From Euglena gracilis (taxonomy: Eukaryota > Euglenida > Euglenophyceae > Euglenales), in NCBI GenBank assembly GCA_039621445.1, contig CP154956.1:93624406-93688405 (forward strand): a stretch of 64,000 bases of DNA. The letters run 5' to 3'. This document shows, in pieces, positions 42,480-53,803 of the stretch; the stretch's first letter is position 1; each line of letters begins with the position of its first letter. The position numbers were made by a program, and so were the translations under genes. Under the pieces are notes generated by a model that was given only the letters and a program-made list of their open reading frames with translations, was not told where the DNA came from and made no database searches.

Positions 42480-42590
42480 GTGGCTCAAAACTGGCCACCA
42501 CATCCAGCCCAAAACTGGCCAGAACATTTGGCCCAAAACTGGCCAGCACATCTGGCCCAAAACTGGCCAGCACATCTGGACCAAAAAAAA
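42480..42590. repeat. 27-bp tandem repeats CCCAAAACTGGCCAGCACAT
   Basis: Four to five units. 42600-43140 holds no recognised gene. Confidence 0.9.
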
Positions 42591-43144
42591 AAACCATGAC
42601 ATTGCAAAAAAATGTGAAATGCAAAATTTTGGGCCGTTTGCCAGATTGAAAAACTTCTCCCCCAATTTTTTGGTTTCAGAACATTTGTTGAACAGCAAAT
42701 AAAGAAGGCAAGAAACAAAAATGGAAGTTTCAGAAGAAAACCAGCATCTAAGGACAAAATGTCTGTGAAATCTGTCTTCAGACTTGAAACTTGTGATCCC
42801 ACCAGGGGCAAGTAGCAAGTACCAAGCTTAACAAGTAGCCTCACCAAGGGCCTGTCACCGTGTTGCAGGCAGGCCTCTGCTCGATCGAATATGGATTTGT
42901 TCAGAGCAAAGGCCTGAGTGGCCTGCATGTGGCGATGCTGGCCCTCTTTCCACAAAGCAAGCAATAAGTTCCTATATTTTCACTTCATTTCAGCACCCTG
43001 TACTTTCATCATAACTATCCCACACCGCTTCCACCCGAACGGCATTGTGACACTGAAGGAGAAGGATTAGGAATGCAAGCATTTTTTTTGTGTGTGGGTG
43101 ATTCATAATTTCTTCAAAAAAAGACATTTTCGAATGAAAAAAAG

Positions 43145-43217
43145 TGCACACAGCGGGGTTTGAACCCGCGACCTCACAGTGCCGAACTGTATGCTGCACC
43201 AACTATGCTATGTGTAC
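43145..43217 (-). tRNA. tRNA-like gene, anticodon CGG (Pro)
   Basis: 73 nt on the minus strand. The acceptor stem GTACACA/TGTGTGC pairs fully. Anticodon stem TACAG/CTGTG has loop TTCGGCA, so the anticodon is CGG. T arm GCGGG-TTCAAAC-CCCGC is perfect. A box TAGCATAGTTGG and B box GGTTCAAACCC are intact, and a run of seven T follows within two bases. Oddities: the D stem (GCAT/CAGC) keeps only two pairs, and position 37 is C rather than a purine. It may be a decayed or SINE-related copy. Confidence 0.75.
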
Positions 43218-43439
43218 AATTCACTTCTCAATATCAAAAGAAGAAAAGGACTAGTCCAACAAATGAAGTGGAAGAAAGTTTCGGACAGAACACCAAATCT
43301 TGAAAAAATACCACATTTTGAAAGTTGTCATATGCAGATTTCTGTTCTGGTTAATGTGGTGCATGGTGCACATCAAAGATCCCGAAGTACATGGTGCGCT
43401 GAGCACCCAGAATCAGGACTTGCCCAATTCGCGACCAGA

Positions 43440-43630
43440 ACGAAAAAATTTTCCACCGCGGCCAGCCAGACCTCCTCCTCCTCTTTCAGATCCTCAACAC
43501 AGAATCCAGCCAGACCTCCTCCTCCTCTAAATCGCCCCAGCCAGCCGTGGCTGGCCATGGCTGGCCAGACCTCCTCCTTTTCTTTGCCAGCCAGCCAGCC
43601 GCGGCTAGCCGCGGCTAGCCAGATACCCCA
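43440..43630 (+). repeat. CAGCCAGACCTCCTCCTCCTC and GCCGTGGCTGGCC repeats
   Basis: Three or four units, also at 40660-40780 and 41790-41850. 43660-43780 matches 49010-49130 (CTATGGGTATTTCCTACTCAG..AAAATAACAAAATC). Confidence 0.8.
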
Positions 43631-43891
43631 GCTCCTATGGGTATTTCCTACTCAGTCTTTTTTGCATTGTAGCGCCGTAGGCAACTGTTCGGCGGCCCTA
43701 AAATAACAAAATCTCTTGTGTGTGTAACTCCTTTTGTGTGTAAGTTGCGCTAATTTGCCCTGGAGCGCATTTTTTGACATCGACCTTTGGCGACCATGGC
43801 GACCGTGGGTCGACCCCAGGGTCGGCCCACAACCCCCCCCCCCCCAGGCCAGATCTACCCCCCACCATGTTCCACTGTGTTTCTTCGTACA

Positions 43892-44778
43892 ATGGCCAAC
43901 AAGGCAGCAAACACTAAGACAGAGTGTTCCATCCCCCAAAAGTTTCTGAATTTTTGGCCACACTAAAACAGGGATGGGACCAAAAAGTTGCATGGTAGCC
44001 TTCTGGCAGAGGCGACCAAAAAGAAAGCATCCGGAACGGAAGGGACAGAGCAAGCTGCATATACACACCTTCTCGAATTTGAGGATGTGTGTGCGCTTGG
44101 CGCTGTCTACGACGAACTGGATCTTTTCCTTTGTGCATGGAGTGCTTGGGTGATTGATCCCCCACTGTTGTTTGATGGGCATGCGGTCATCAAACAATGT
44201 GAGGACCAATGCTGGGCACAGTGCAGCCAACAATTCAAATATCGACAATTGAAAGCATCCACGTTCAGGGGCTACCTGAATGGAGGTTCGGCAGCCACCC
44301 CCCCCCCCCTGGTGGTCGGACCCCCCTCGGCACGGCAAAATGGGGACCCCCCCTGGTCAGCCAACCCCCTTGGCACGGCATGCCGAACCATACCAATGAA
44401 TTTTCCTTTGGGAAATTCCGGCTGTCCGCCACGGTGGACCCCCCCCCCTGGGGGACTGACCCCCTCGGCACAGCAAAATGGGGACCCCCCCCCTGGTGGC
44501 CGAGGGTCCTCGTCAGACGAGCAGAACCTCCAATGCCATCGCCGGCCTACATGCCAGTTATCAGCCAGATACCCACCCCGTTTGTTCCATCCTCCGATAC
44601 GCAACTCCCACGGCTGCAAAAAATGCTCACGGCTGCTCTCACCCTTGAGGCAACAAAAAAGCCATCGGTGAGGCTGCGCACCCCCCCAGAGGAAATTCTG
44701 CAACCTGCGGAAGTTCTTGGCATCCTCGACACGGTGCAATGGAGCAGACCGTTCAACCATGATGCAATGTTTCTGTAA
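43892..44778 (+). pseudogene. Degenerate YR copy D (N-terminal half)
   Basis: The start MANKAANTK resembles copy A's MAKRTANF. A TAA interrupts near 43964. The frame then resumes: LHGSLLAEATKKK (A: LHGTLLAQGNTKKK), DELDLFLCAWSAW, LLFDGHAVIKQC and KASTFRGYLN. A 250-bp element (44282-44531) interrupts here; beyond it NAIAGLH continues the YVNAVAR region. A frame change follows, then RTPPEEILQPAEV..VQWS (A: RPPADMLQPEEL..VNWS), and a stop at 44776-44778 before any catalytic residue. Confidence 0.75.
44282..44531. mobile_element. GGAGGTT element in YR copy D, TSD AAT
   Basis: AAT at 44279-44281 and 44532-44534. Ends GGAGGTTCGGCA and GAGCAGAACCTCC. Removing it restores the Asn-Ala pair of the recombinase frame. 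Confidence 0.9.
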
Positions 44779-44814
44779 AGAGTCTTCAGCGAGAATTTTT
44801 TATCCTCATATACC

Positions 44815-44985
44815 CTGTTCACAATTTCATGCCCTGTAAATTGTGAACAGCCTGTTCACAATTATCAGGGCGTTAATTGGACCCCCTGATAATCGTGAAC
44901 AGGCTGTTCACGATCATCAGGGTGTTAATTTGGGGAGTCCAATTAACGCCCCGTAATCCGTGATCATGTCCATAAAATACAGGGC
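44815..44985. repeat. TTGTGAACAGCCTGTTCACAA palindromes
   Basis: Two palindromes (ATTGTGAACAG/CCTGTTCACAAT and CGTGAACAGG/CTGTTCACG) with GGGCGTTAATTGGA words in both orientations. Confidence 0.85.
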
Positions 44986-45039
44986 AGGCGTCGGGCCTCT
45001 GTTCACGGTTACAGCATAAAAAGGAGGGGCGTGGACCCC

Positions 45040-45395
45040 CCGGTGAACTTCACCGGTGAGCGTTCACCGGGGGGGGGGGAGGGGGGGTACTTTCGGCGGT
45101 GAAGTTCACCGGTGAACTTCAATGTTTTGATGGTTGGGGGTGAAATTTTCATGGGTGAAATTTTGCTCCTTTCCTCTCAAAATGGTCATTTTGAGGTTGA
45201 TGCTTCATGGAATTTAATCGAAATTTCCGAAAACTTGCTCAAAAATGTCATTTTTGGCCATTTTTGGCCAAAAAGTGCTCTCTTGGTGAACTTCACCGGT
45301 GAAGTTCACCGATGGGTTAGGCAGAGGGGGGGGAGGGGGTCCGGGACCCCCCGGTGAACTTTCAAACGGTGAACTTCACCATAGGGGGGGGGAGG
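45040..45395. repeat. GGTGAACTTCACCGGTGAAG palindromes
   Basis: Five GGTGAA(C/G)TTCACC palindromes with poly-G runs around an AT-rich centre; likely another hairpin element. Confidence 0.85.
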
Positions 45396-45570
45396 GGGGT
45401 CAAAATGACCAAAGTCTACTGCCTGATCTCCAAAGGATTCCTGATGGCGTTAACCTGTGGTAAAAAATAATTTCTAACGTTATTTGAAGGAGTTGGGTCA
45501 GGGTTACGATTCTTATGCAAACAGCAGAACATTTCCCGCTCAACGTTGTTAGATTGGTCTCTATAAGGTA

Positions 45571-45773
45571 CCCCCCCCATTTATTTCCCCCCCCCCTTAA
45601 TTGAGCATTTGGGTCCGGGGAAAAATTTTTCATGCGCCGAAGACGCCAAAAATTTTTTTGCCCTCTTTCTAAAGGAATTTTTGACCTCCCCCTTATTTGA
45701 CCCCCCCTTATTTGAGCATTTGGGGGGTCCGTTGGCCCCTGGGTGTGCTCAAATAAAGGGGGGGGGGCAGCGA
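45571..45773. mobile_element. TA-type element with TTATTTGAGC words
   Basis: Inserted after TA in GGTACCCAGCGAAC. Words CTTAATTGAGCATTTGGG and CTTATTTGAGCATTTGGG are joined by poly-C. The right TA is not intact. Confidence 0.65.
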
Positions 45774-45874
45774 CCCCAGCGAACCCAAAAGAGCCGCCCA
45801 ACTAGGGTTAAAAGCATGGGGGGACCCGAGCGAGGTGCTGAAGGCGCTGAGCGAGGGTCCCCCCATGTGTATTA

Positions 45875-46246
45875 TCATCCCCTCCCCCCGAACTATTCCC
45901 ACCCAAGGAGGCGACTTTTCCTGGATGGGAATAGTTGGGGGGGTACATACGAACCCCCCCAACTATTCCCAACCCCCCCGAACTGTTCCCAACCCTGGGG
46001 CTTTTAGTGTGTTTACATTTATCGCTTTTTTTTTGAGAGTTTGAAAAATCATGCATTTTACTGACATTTTGGGCGACATTTTGAAGAAAAAGTGGTTAAA
46101 ATTAACAATTTTTCGCTGCTTTGTAGCAAAAAAATCTACAAATTTTGCCGCTTCGCGGCGTACCTTCAAAAAATGCCAACCCCCCCCCCAACCCGAAGGC
46201 CGATGGGAATAGTTGGGGGGGGAATAGTTGGGGGGGGGGGGCATGG
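45875..46246. mobile_element. TA-flanked element with GAACTATTCCC words
   Basis: TA at 45873-45874 and 46247-46248. Ends TCATCCCCTCCCCCC and GGGGGGGGGGGGCATGG. Six (C/G)GAACTATTCCC or GGGAATAGTTGG words. The inner 46030-46180 is AT-rich and unrelated. Confidence 0.85.
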
Positions 46247-46381
46247 TAACCTTGTAGGGGCCAATTTATCACGTTTCTGAACGGCCGGCTGCAGCCGTCA
46301 AATTTTTTTCTGGTTTCAACACATGTACTTGTTTGCAATCCGACCGCCACTGAAATTTTTTAAGTTGGTTGATGAAGGAGC

Positions 46382-46528
46382 AGGGTTAGGGTTAGGGTTA
46401 GTTTAGGGTTAGGGTTAGGGTTAGGGGTTAGGGGTTAGGGGTTAGGGTTAGGGTTAGGGTTAGGGTTAGGGGAAGGGTTAGGGTTAGGGTTAGGGTTAGG
46501 GTTAGGGTTAGGGTTAGGGTTAGGGTTT
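46382..46528 (+). repeat. (TTAGGG)n internal array
   Basis: About 23 TTAGGG or TTAGGGG units in one orientation, the longest telomere-like array in the window. A degraded 550-bp-repeat fragment follows. Confidence 0.95.
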
Positions 46529-47217
46529 GGGCCTTACACACCCACGTAATTTTTGTCATTGGCCATGTCTAAATTGGTTGGTTCGTTCACGGCCCGACCT
46601 CCATTGTACCGCAATACCCCCCTTTTTTTGAAATTTTAAGGCCCCCCCTCAAAAATTTGATTCTCTTATTTCAATTAAAAATGAACGTAAACACATCCGA
46701 ATGTCTTTAAAAACATCAAAAAACGTCCCAAATTCAATGATGAAAAACGGCCAAATTAGGTGAGATCCATGGCGCCAAAATGCAGCTTTTATGGTTCACA
46801 TCCTTGAAAATTGCATTTCCATACATTTTGGTGTTGGTTTGGAGTCGGAACCCTTTGCTGTTCTCCCCCAATTGTTCCCCCAAAACCACAAAATCCCTCA
46901 TTTTACCAAGAGTTTTTGGGTGTATTTTTGCATAAGTAACCATTATTGGTATTCCTTCTTTTCATTTTCTTTGTATTTGAAGGCCTAAAACATCGAAAAA
47001 AATTTCGAGATTTTTTTGATAGGGGGGGGGGGCGAGGTCGTGGGGTGGGCCGACCCTAGGGTCGGCCCACTCGACCTTAGCGACCTTAGCGGCCTTAGCG
47101 ACCCTAGCGACCCCAGGGTTGACGTTTTTTTTCAAAAAAAGCGCAAAAAAACATGTTTTTTTTGAAAAAGCAAAAATTGACCTTTTTCCTTGCGAAATGG
47201 CCATAGGAAAATTTTTC

Positions 47218-47542
47218 GGGGGTGGTTCGGGTCACGGGCGGGGGGGGGGTCACGGGGGAACACCACATTTTCGATGGCCAAATTAGGAATCACCGAAAAC
47301 AAATTTTTGGGGAAAAAATCCTTTTTAGGCTCCAAATTAGGAATCCCCCAACCTAAAATTAGTATTTTGACACCAAATTAGGCATCACCATTCCAAATTT
47401 TGCAAAATTTATGCCTCAAAATTAGGAATCTACCTGAATATTTTCTCGAATTCGGCATCACCGGCCAAGTTTTTTTCAGAAAAAAATTGGCCGAAAAGGG
47501 TCTTAGGTCTGGTCGGGGGGGGGGTCACGGGGGGAATACCCC
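47218..47542 (+). mobile_element. GGGTCACGG element, TSD TTC
   Basis: TTC at 47215-47217 and 47543-47545. Ends GGGGGTGGTTCGGG and GAATACCCC. Four AAATTAGGAATC-type words. 46780-47030 and 47550-47800 are AT-rich with no gene. Confidence 0.85.
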
Positions 47543-47976
47543 TTCTAAAGTTTTTTTATGTGTGAAAAAATTTCCAAATCTGTGTTTTCTGGTGCAAAAA
47601 ATCATGCTTTCAACCCAAAAAAAAATAAAAAAATGAATGCTGCAGAAATAAAAAATGAATTTTTTTTCCAAAAAAGCATTGCAAAATTTTTTGCCCAAAC
47701 CCTCCATGACGTTTTTTTTGTTTTTTTAAATAAACATTTTTTTTTTAAAAAAAATATGTTTTTTTTTGTTTCAAAAAAAACAAGCCGTCAACCTTGAGCG
47801 ACCCTAGGGTCGTAGTGGGCCGACCCTAGGGTCGGCCCACCCCCCCCCCCCCAGGGCAGATCTACCCCAAACCAAAATTTGCCAAAATTTTTGGCCACTT
47901 TGGGGGGGACACTCTGAGGGAGAGTGAGGGCAACTTGGATATTTTACATTTCAATGAACCCTTTCCTGCCAGCGAT

Positions 47977-48170
47977 GGGCACCAATTATGGGACTATTTG
48001 ATGTGGAGGGCGCAGAAGGGGAGCTCACCCCCTCAAATGACCTTGAGTCTTCCCACACCTTGGAAGCCCACGTGAGGGAATTGTCATCACAATCACCACT
48101 TCGGCATGGAAAGACGTGTTTTGCAAACTATAGTGTGGAAACAGTGAAGGCGTTGTATGCAGAGCGCAGC
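47977..48170 (+). CDS. Candidate internal exon
   Basis: Begins after CCTTTCCTGCCAG and ends at a splice-like AGCAG|GTGTGT. The frame reads ..GLFDVEGAEGELTPSND.. and ..NYSVETVKALYAERSR. Composition suggests coding, but there is no recognisable domain and no partner exon. Confidence 0.3.
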
Positions 48171-48452
48171 AGGTGTGTTTATTTTTGTGAGTGCAATTGA
48201 AAATTTTATCATTGTTGATTGCATGGTTTGAAAGGATTTGAAGCAATAATTTCAATGTGGTTTTTAAGCGGATAAGATTCTTGAAATAAATGGGTCCCAA
48301 ATGGCACACGCCACGTGGCGCCTTTCATGGGTAGTTTGCATTGTATGTTTCGAAAGACTGAGAGGTAGTGGGCGTTGGTCAGCGGGCTGCCCACGGCAAA
48401 GTACTCCACGCGGTCCCCTAGCTGGGGGAACAGCGCACACACCTGCCGCCAC

Positions 48453-48564
48453 CAGGCTGTTTTTCAACCCCCCGGGGGGGGGGGAGGGAGTGCCTTGGGG
48501 TGCCTGCCCAGGCAGGCACCCCCCCCCCCCAGGGTGGTCGGCACCACCTTAAAAAAACAGCCTG
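48453..48564. mobile_element. Short hAT-like element, near-perfect TSD
   Basis: GCCGCCAC (48445-48452) and GCAGCCAC (48565-48572) differ at one base. Ends CAGGCTGTTTTT and AAAAAAACAGCCTG. The 112-bp body is G/C runs around GGTGCCTGCCCAGGCAGGCACC. Confidence 0.8.
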
Positions 48565-48589
48565 GCAGCCACACGGCCTGCCCGAAAAT

Positions 48590-48850
48590 ACTTTGAAATA
48601 TTTCGAAAATATTTCGAAAAATGAAAAATATTATAAATAGTGTTATTTAATAAGAAAAATATTATAAAAAATATTCCTTCGTTTTTCCAACCATCATGAG
48701 GGATCTATAAGGACCTCACCAAGTTTTTCCAATTCACTAGGTTGCAGGAAGGGCCAATGTTTCAAATGTTTCACCGAGGGGAAAATACATTTCTGAAATT
48801 TCATGAAATATTTCAAATGAAATATTTCAATATTTATTTCGCCACAATGC
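48590..48850. other. AT-rich tract with AAATATTTC words
   Basis: Repeated GAAATATTTC palindromes and ATATTATAAA; strongly AT-rich in a GC-rich neighbourhood. No gene. Confidence 0.7.
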
Positions 48851-49139
48851 TATGGGTAGTGTATCAATTTTTTTGATTCGGGTTGGGAAAGCGATTTTAT
48901 AACTGAATAAATGCGGGCAATGGAGACAGGGCATGAGGAGGGCTCCCGGATCTGGCCTGGGTGGGGTGGGGTAGTCGCCAAATGTTGCCAAAGGTCACTA
49001 TGGGTATTTCCTACTCAGTTTTTTTTTGCATTGTAGCATCGTAGGCAACTGTTCGACGGCCCTAAAATAACAAAATCACTTGTGTATCAACTTATTTTGT
49101 TTGTATGTCGCGCTAATTTGCCCGGCTGAACGCTTTTTG

Positions 49140-49224
49140 ACAGCGACCAAGGGCGACCTTTGGCAACCGTGGGCCGACCTAAGGTCGGCCCACTACCCCC
49201 CCCCCCACCCAGGCCAGATCTACC
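49140..49224. repeat. GGGCCGACCTAAGGTCGGCCCAC module
   Basis: Palindrome then poly-C then CAGGCCAGATCTACC. The whole 49000-49224 block repeats 43640-43862. Confidence 0.85.
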
Positions 49225-49584
49225 TTCCCATGAGGAGGACGACGGATTGCATGGTTGGCGTTTTTTTAAAAAAAAACGTGTTTTCTTTTAAAAAAAACAT
49301 CAAAAAGAACAAAAGGGAAATTTCATTGAAAAAAAAAACTCATTATGAAACACCCAAACCATATTTCAAATCCAACTAAGATGAAAAACTGCCAAAAAAA
49401 ATGGTTAAAAAAACATCCGAAAAAGTGAAAAACACTCGTAAAATTGCATTTTTTTGCAACATTGTCAAAATATTAAAAAAACAAAACAAAAATAGCATTC
49501 AAAAAAGCAAGATGCCAACATGACGATTCTGGAGGTTGGGCCGACCATGAACAGAATTGTAAAGTGCAAACCTCGGAGAAAGAA

Positions 49585-49800
49585 ACCCCCCATAATTAAC
49601 CCCCCCCATAATTGAGAAAATGCCCCGGGAAAAAAAATTGGATCCCCCCATAAATGAGAGTGGCTGCCCGGCGAAGTGGGAAGTATGAAGGAGTGGATCC
49701 ATGCCCCCCCCCCCATAATTGAGAGTCCCTTCCATAATTGACCAGGTTTTGAATAGTGCTGAGCTTTTAATAAGCGCGCACCCACCCCTTCATTGACCCC
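49585..49800. mobile_element. TA-type relic with CCCCATAATTGAGA words
   Basis: Six C-run plus ATAATTGA(G/C) words; boundaries are unclear. The same word forms the short element at 59151. Confidence 0.6.
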
Positions 49801-51641
49801 CCCCATATGAACCGGCCCACTCCATGGAGCTCTTTTGACTGAAATGCAAAGGTTTTGTGCTCGAAACTGGGCCGAGGGGGGGGGGTGGAAAAACGCTCAT
49901 TTTTGGCTTAAAAAAAAACACCTTTTCCGGGTCCGGGAGCCATAAAACATCGTTTTGGGCAAAAAAAATTTTCGATTTTTTTCGACCTTTTTGACCCGAA
50001 AATGACCCTAAGTCCGTTGGTTTTGGGCCCAAAACGGGGCGCTGGCGGGTCGAAAAACGCTCATTTTCGGCCCAAAAACAGTTTGTCCAGGACCGGGAGG
50101 CCAAAAAAAACATCGTTTCGGGCAAAAATTTTTTTCGATTTTTTTGACTTTTTTTTGTCCCAAAACGGCTGAGTCGGACAGTGGAAAAAGTGTACAAAAT
50201 GGCCTAAATTGGTCGAAAAACGCCCGTATCTTGGGCTAGGCGGTGAGCTGCGTGAAAACCAAAATACCAGTAGATAGAGCGTTCCAAGGGCTTCAATTCA
50301 GGTCTCCGGACATTTCCTTTGATTTTGCATCATTTTCGAGAAATTTTAAAAACATTGATTTTTTGACCCCCACCCCGCGAAAACGGCTAAATCGAACAGT
50401 GGGAAAAGAATGGCTGGATATGGCTGGATAGGGTATTCTGAGGGCTTTAAATTAGGTCTCCGGACATTTCCTTTGATTTGACTTCATTTTTTTTATTTGG
50501 AGATATTTTGAAAATTGACATTTTTTTGGCCGAAATGGCAGAGTCCAAAGGGGGGGGGGGCTTATCCAGGGGGGGGGGCGGGCCGATCCTACCAGTTTAG
50601 ACCTCTTCCAGGGATCCTCACACGTTCTGAAAAAGGAAATTCACAGAAATTCACGGAGGATCACGGAAATGGGCGGAAGGCCATTTTCACGGAAATCACG
50701 GAAAATCACGGAAATTCACGGATGAGGTGGAGGGTTCGGAAAAAATTTTGGGTGGTTTTTTGAATGTGCTTTGTTTGCGCAGATGCATTTTAATGGGATG
50801 CTTTGCACATTCTCTACTTTTCCAAACAGACAATGTCGTCCAATTTGGAGCTTTCATGTCCGGATGCTGACAGTTCAACGGCGCACCAAGGTGCCAAACA
50901 TATCATTGCTTAACATTTGGCCCACCCCACCCCCGGGGAGGGGTGACTGACTGGTTTTTTCAGAGTCCTGAAAATGAAAAGTGGCTGGCCTGGCGCCTGG
51001 CTTTCGTCGTTGAATACACTGAGAATCTGTGCTGATTAATCTCAGGAATGCCATTCCATCCCCCATTTGTTGCATTCTTTTCCTTCGCTTTCATCCAGAA
51101 GACGGACGAGCCTGTTGCTGTCAACATTGCCTCTCGTAGGCCTCAGGGGTGCAAATCCCCTGGGGGATCTCCAAGACTCTAATATGGAGAAACGATCTGC
51201 TGCCACAACCGCCCAAATATGTCTCCGGTGCAGAAAGGAATGTGGCTTTTGACCTTTTCCGGAAACAGGAAAATCACGGAAAATCACGGAAAATCATGGA
51301 AAATCACGGAAAATCACGGACCCACCCACCCCCCCCCCCTCCCCCCGGGGGGGGGGGGGTCAGGTGACTTAAAAAGAAGCCTGGTCCGTGCTGGCCGAGA
51401 CCAAAAGGTATGGGCCGGACCCCCCCCCCCCCCCCCCACCCGGGGGGGGGGGTATGTGCCGGCCCCCCCCCCCCCGGGGGGGGGTCCCGCGCCGGAGGCG
51501 CCGGGTATACCTTTTCGGCGCGAAGCGCCGAAAATTTTTGAAAATTGCCTTTAGCGGGCCCGATTTTGGGGGGTCCCCGCCCCCCCCCCCCCCGGGGGGG
51601 CCCCCGCCCCCCCGGGGGGTGGGGGGGGGCCCCCCCCCCCC

Positions 51642-51670
51642 CCCCCGGGGGTCTTAAAAAGAAGCCTGGC
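51642..51670. other. Probable right end of a hAT-like element (with inverted left end at 51367-51382)
   Basis: CTTAAAAAGAAGCCTG occurs at 51367-51382 and about 51654-51669 in the same orientation. It is followed by GTCCGTGC and GCACGGAC respectively, which are reverse complements. This fits one insertion whose left junction was later inverted. Confidence 0.45.
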
Positions 51671-53767
51671 ACGGACGTGTGAGGATCCCTGCCTCTTCGC
51701 ACGTGAATAACTCGGGCCTGGCGGGGAGTTGGGGGTCAAACCCAGGTGCTTCGGAAACTAGAAATCCAGTCGCTCGCGAGTGAAAAAAATAATTCCAGGA
51801 ACCGGGCCGGGATCATGGTGATAATCCGTCGGTTCTCCTGGTGGCCCCGACCCGGGGGGAGGTGGGGGGTCGAGGGGGGGGGTTTCGCCAGGGGTAAGCT
51901 TCGCTCTTACCCATAAAGGGATAAGAGCTCATCGACCAGGGTGTGACGTAGAGCTGAGCTCTTTGGAAGACCACTCCGGCCCGGCCTGGCGCCCGGCGCG
52001 GCCCGGCGGTTCGAAAAACGCTCGTTTTCGGCTCAAAAACAGGTTTTCTGGGTCCGGGAGGCCAAAAAAACATCGTTTCGGCCAAAAAAAAGCATTGTTT
52101 GGAGGTCAACCTTTTTCTCGCGTGCGATGGTCTTTGGAGGTTGATGTGCATAACCCCCCCTAATGGTGCTGCGGGGCCAATAGAGCTGCGGGTCCAAATA
52201 GTGCTGCACCCCCCGCCAGATGAAGCGAGTCCAATAGTGCTGCACCCCCCAATCGATTTTTTTCGACTTTTTTGACCCGGTTTTGACCCAAAGCCAATGG
52301 GTCGGCGGCCCAAAATGGGGCGCTGGCGGGTCGAAAAACGCTCGTTTTAGGCTCAAAAACAGTTTTTCCGGGTCCGGGAGGCCAAACAACATCGTTTTGG
52401 GCAAAAAATTTTTTTCGATTTTTTCCGACTTTTTTGACCCGGTTTTGACCCAAAGTCAATGGGTTGGTGGCCCAAAACGGGGCACTGGCGGGTCGAAAAC
52501 CGCTCATTTTTGGCTCGAAAACACTTTTCTCGGGTCCGGGAGGTCAAAACTCATGGTTTTGGGCCAAAAAATTTTTTTCGATTTTTTTCGACTTTTTGAC
52601 CCAAAAATGGCGAAGTCCACCGGCCGGGGGGGGGCCCAGCCAAGGGGGGCAGGGGGGGGGGGTCCGGGTCGGAAAATTTTTTTTCGCTCAAAAACACTTT
52701 TTTTGATGTTCTGAAGTGAAAAAAAGTGTTTTTGAGCGAAAAAAAATTTTTCAAAATTTTGGGTCCCGACCCCACCCGACCCCCCCTCGCCCAGCCGCCC
52801 TGACAGCGCCTGGTGGGGTCCCCGAATACCCAAAACTGGCCCAAAATCGCACAACCAGACCCCGGGAACCCCAAAAAACGGTCAAAACCCCCCCCTAAAC
52901 GTAATATTTGACCCCTGGTTTGGGTCCCAACTCCTCGTCTAGCACGAGATACGGCCAATTTATGGTTTCGGGCCCAAACAGGCCCGAAATGGCCAAAACT
53001 GGCCCAAAACCCCCAAAACGGCCGTATCTCGGGCTAGGCGAGGAGTTGTCCCAAACCGCGCATACCGATCGATAGGGCGTTCCAAGGTCGTCAAATGAGG
53101 TCGCCATCACTTCTCCTCAACTCCGCAGCGTTTTCGAGATATTTTGAATTTTTCGATTTTTGGACCCCAGCCCGGCCGCCCTCGAACCCCCCGCAGGGGT
53201 CCCCGAATACCCAAAAATGGCCCAAAATCGCACAACCAGACCCCGGGAACCCCAAAAAACGGTCAAAACCCCCCCCTAAACCTAATGATTGACCCCCTGG
53301 TTTGGGCTCCAACTCCCCGTCTAGCCCGAGATACGGGCAAATTACGGTTTCGGGCCCCGAACGGGCCCGAAATGGCCAAAACTGGCCCAACTGGCCCAAA
53401 ACCCCAAAACGGCCGTATCTCGGGCTAGGCGGGGAGTTGGCCCAAACCGCGCATACCGATCGATCGGGCGTCCCAAAGTTGTGGAACGACGTCCTCTTTA
53501 ATTTTTCGCAACTCCCCGGCGTTTTCGACATATTTTGAAATTATCGATTTTTTGACCCCAAAATGACCCTGCAATTTCCCCGGAAAAAAAAACGGTACAC
53601 AACTTTTTTGCTCGGGCCATATCTCCGGACTGGCGGAGAGTTGCGGGTAACCGAAGGGCTCCGGAGGTACTAGGAAACCTCTCCTAACCTATAGGCTATT
53701 CACTTTGGGGGCCACGAAATCCAGTCACATCGATAATCCCGGGGTTTCACTACCTACCCAGGGGGGG

Positions 53768-53803
<36 letters not shown>

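Larger units (their letters stand above)
45540..46266 (-). mobile_element. Hairpin element G, copy 4, twice interrupted
   Basis: Arms match 16566-16741. One TA element replaces the start of an arm (45571-45773) and another (45875-46246) replaces the second arm from TTAACCC onward. The upstream flank (45410-45540) is the reverse of 16745-16860. Confidence 0.85.

Noticed and set aside
46382-46528. A chromosome end
   Set aside because: The TTAGGG array is flanked on both sides by dispersed repeats and is internal to the window.
20423-47542. GGGTCACGG arrays as LTRs of a retroelement
   Set aside because: The direct terminal arrays are only poly-G words, TSDs are 3 bp, and no primer-binding site, polypurine tract or reverse transcriptase is present.
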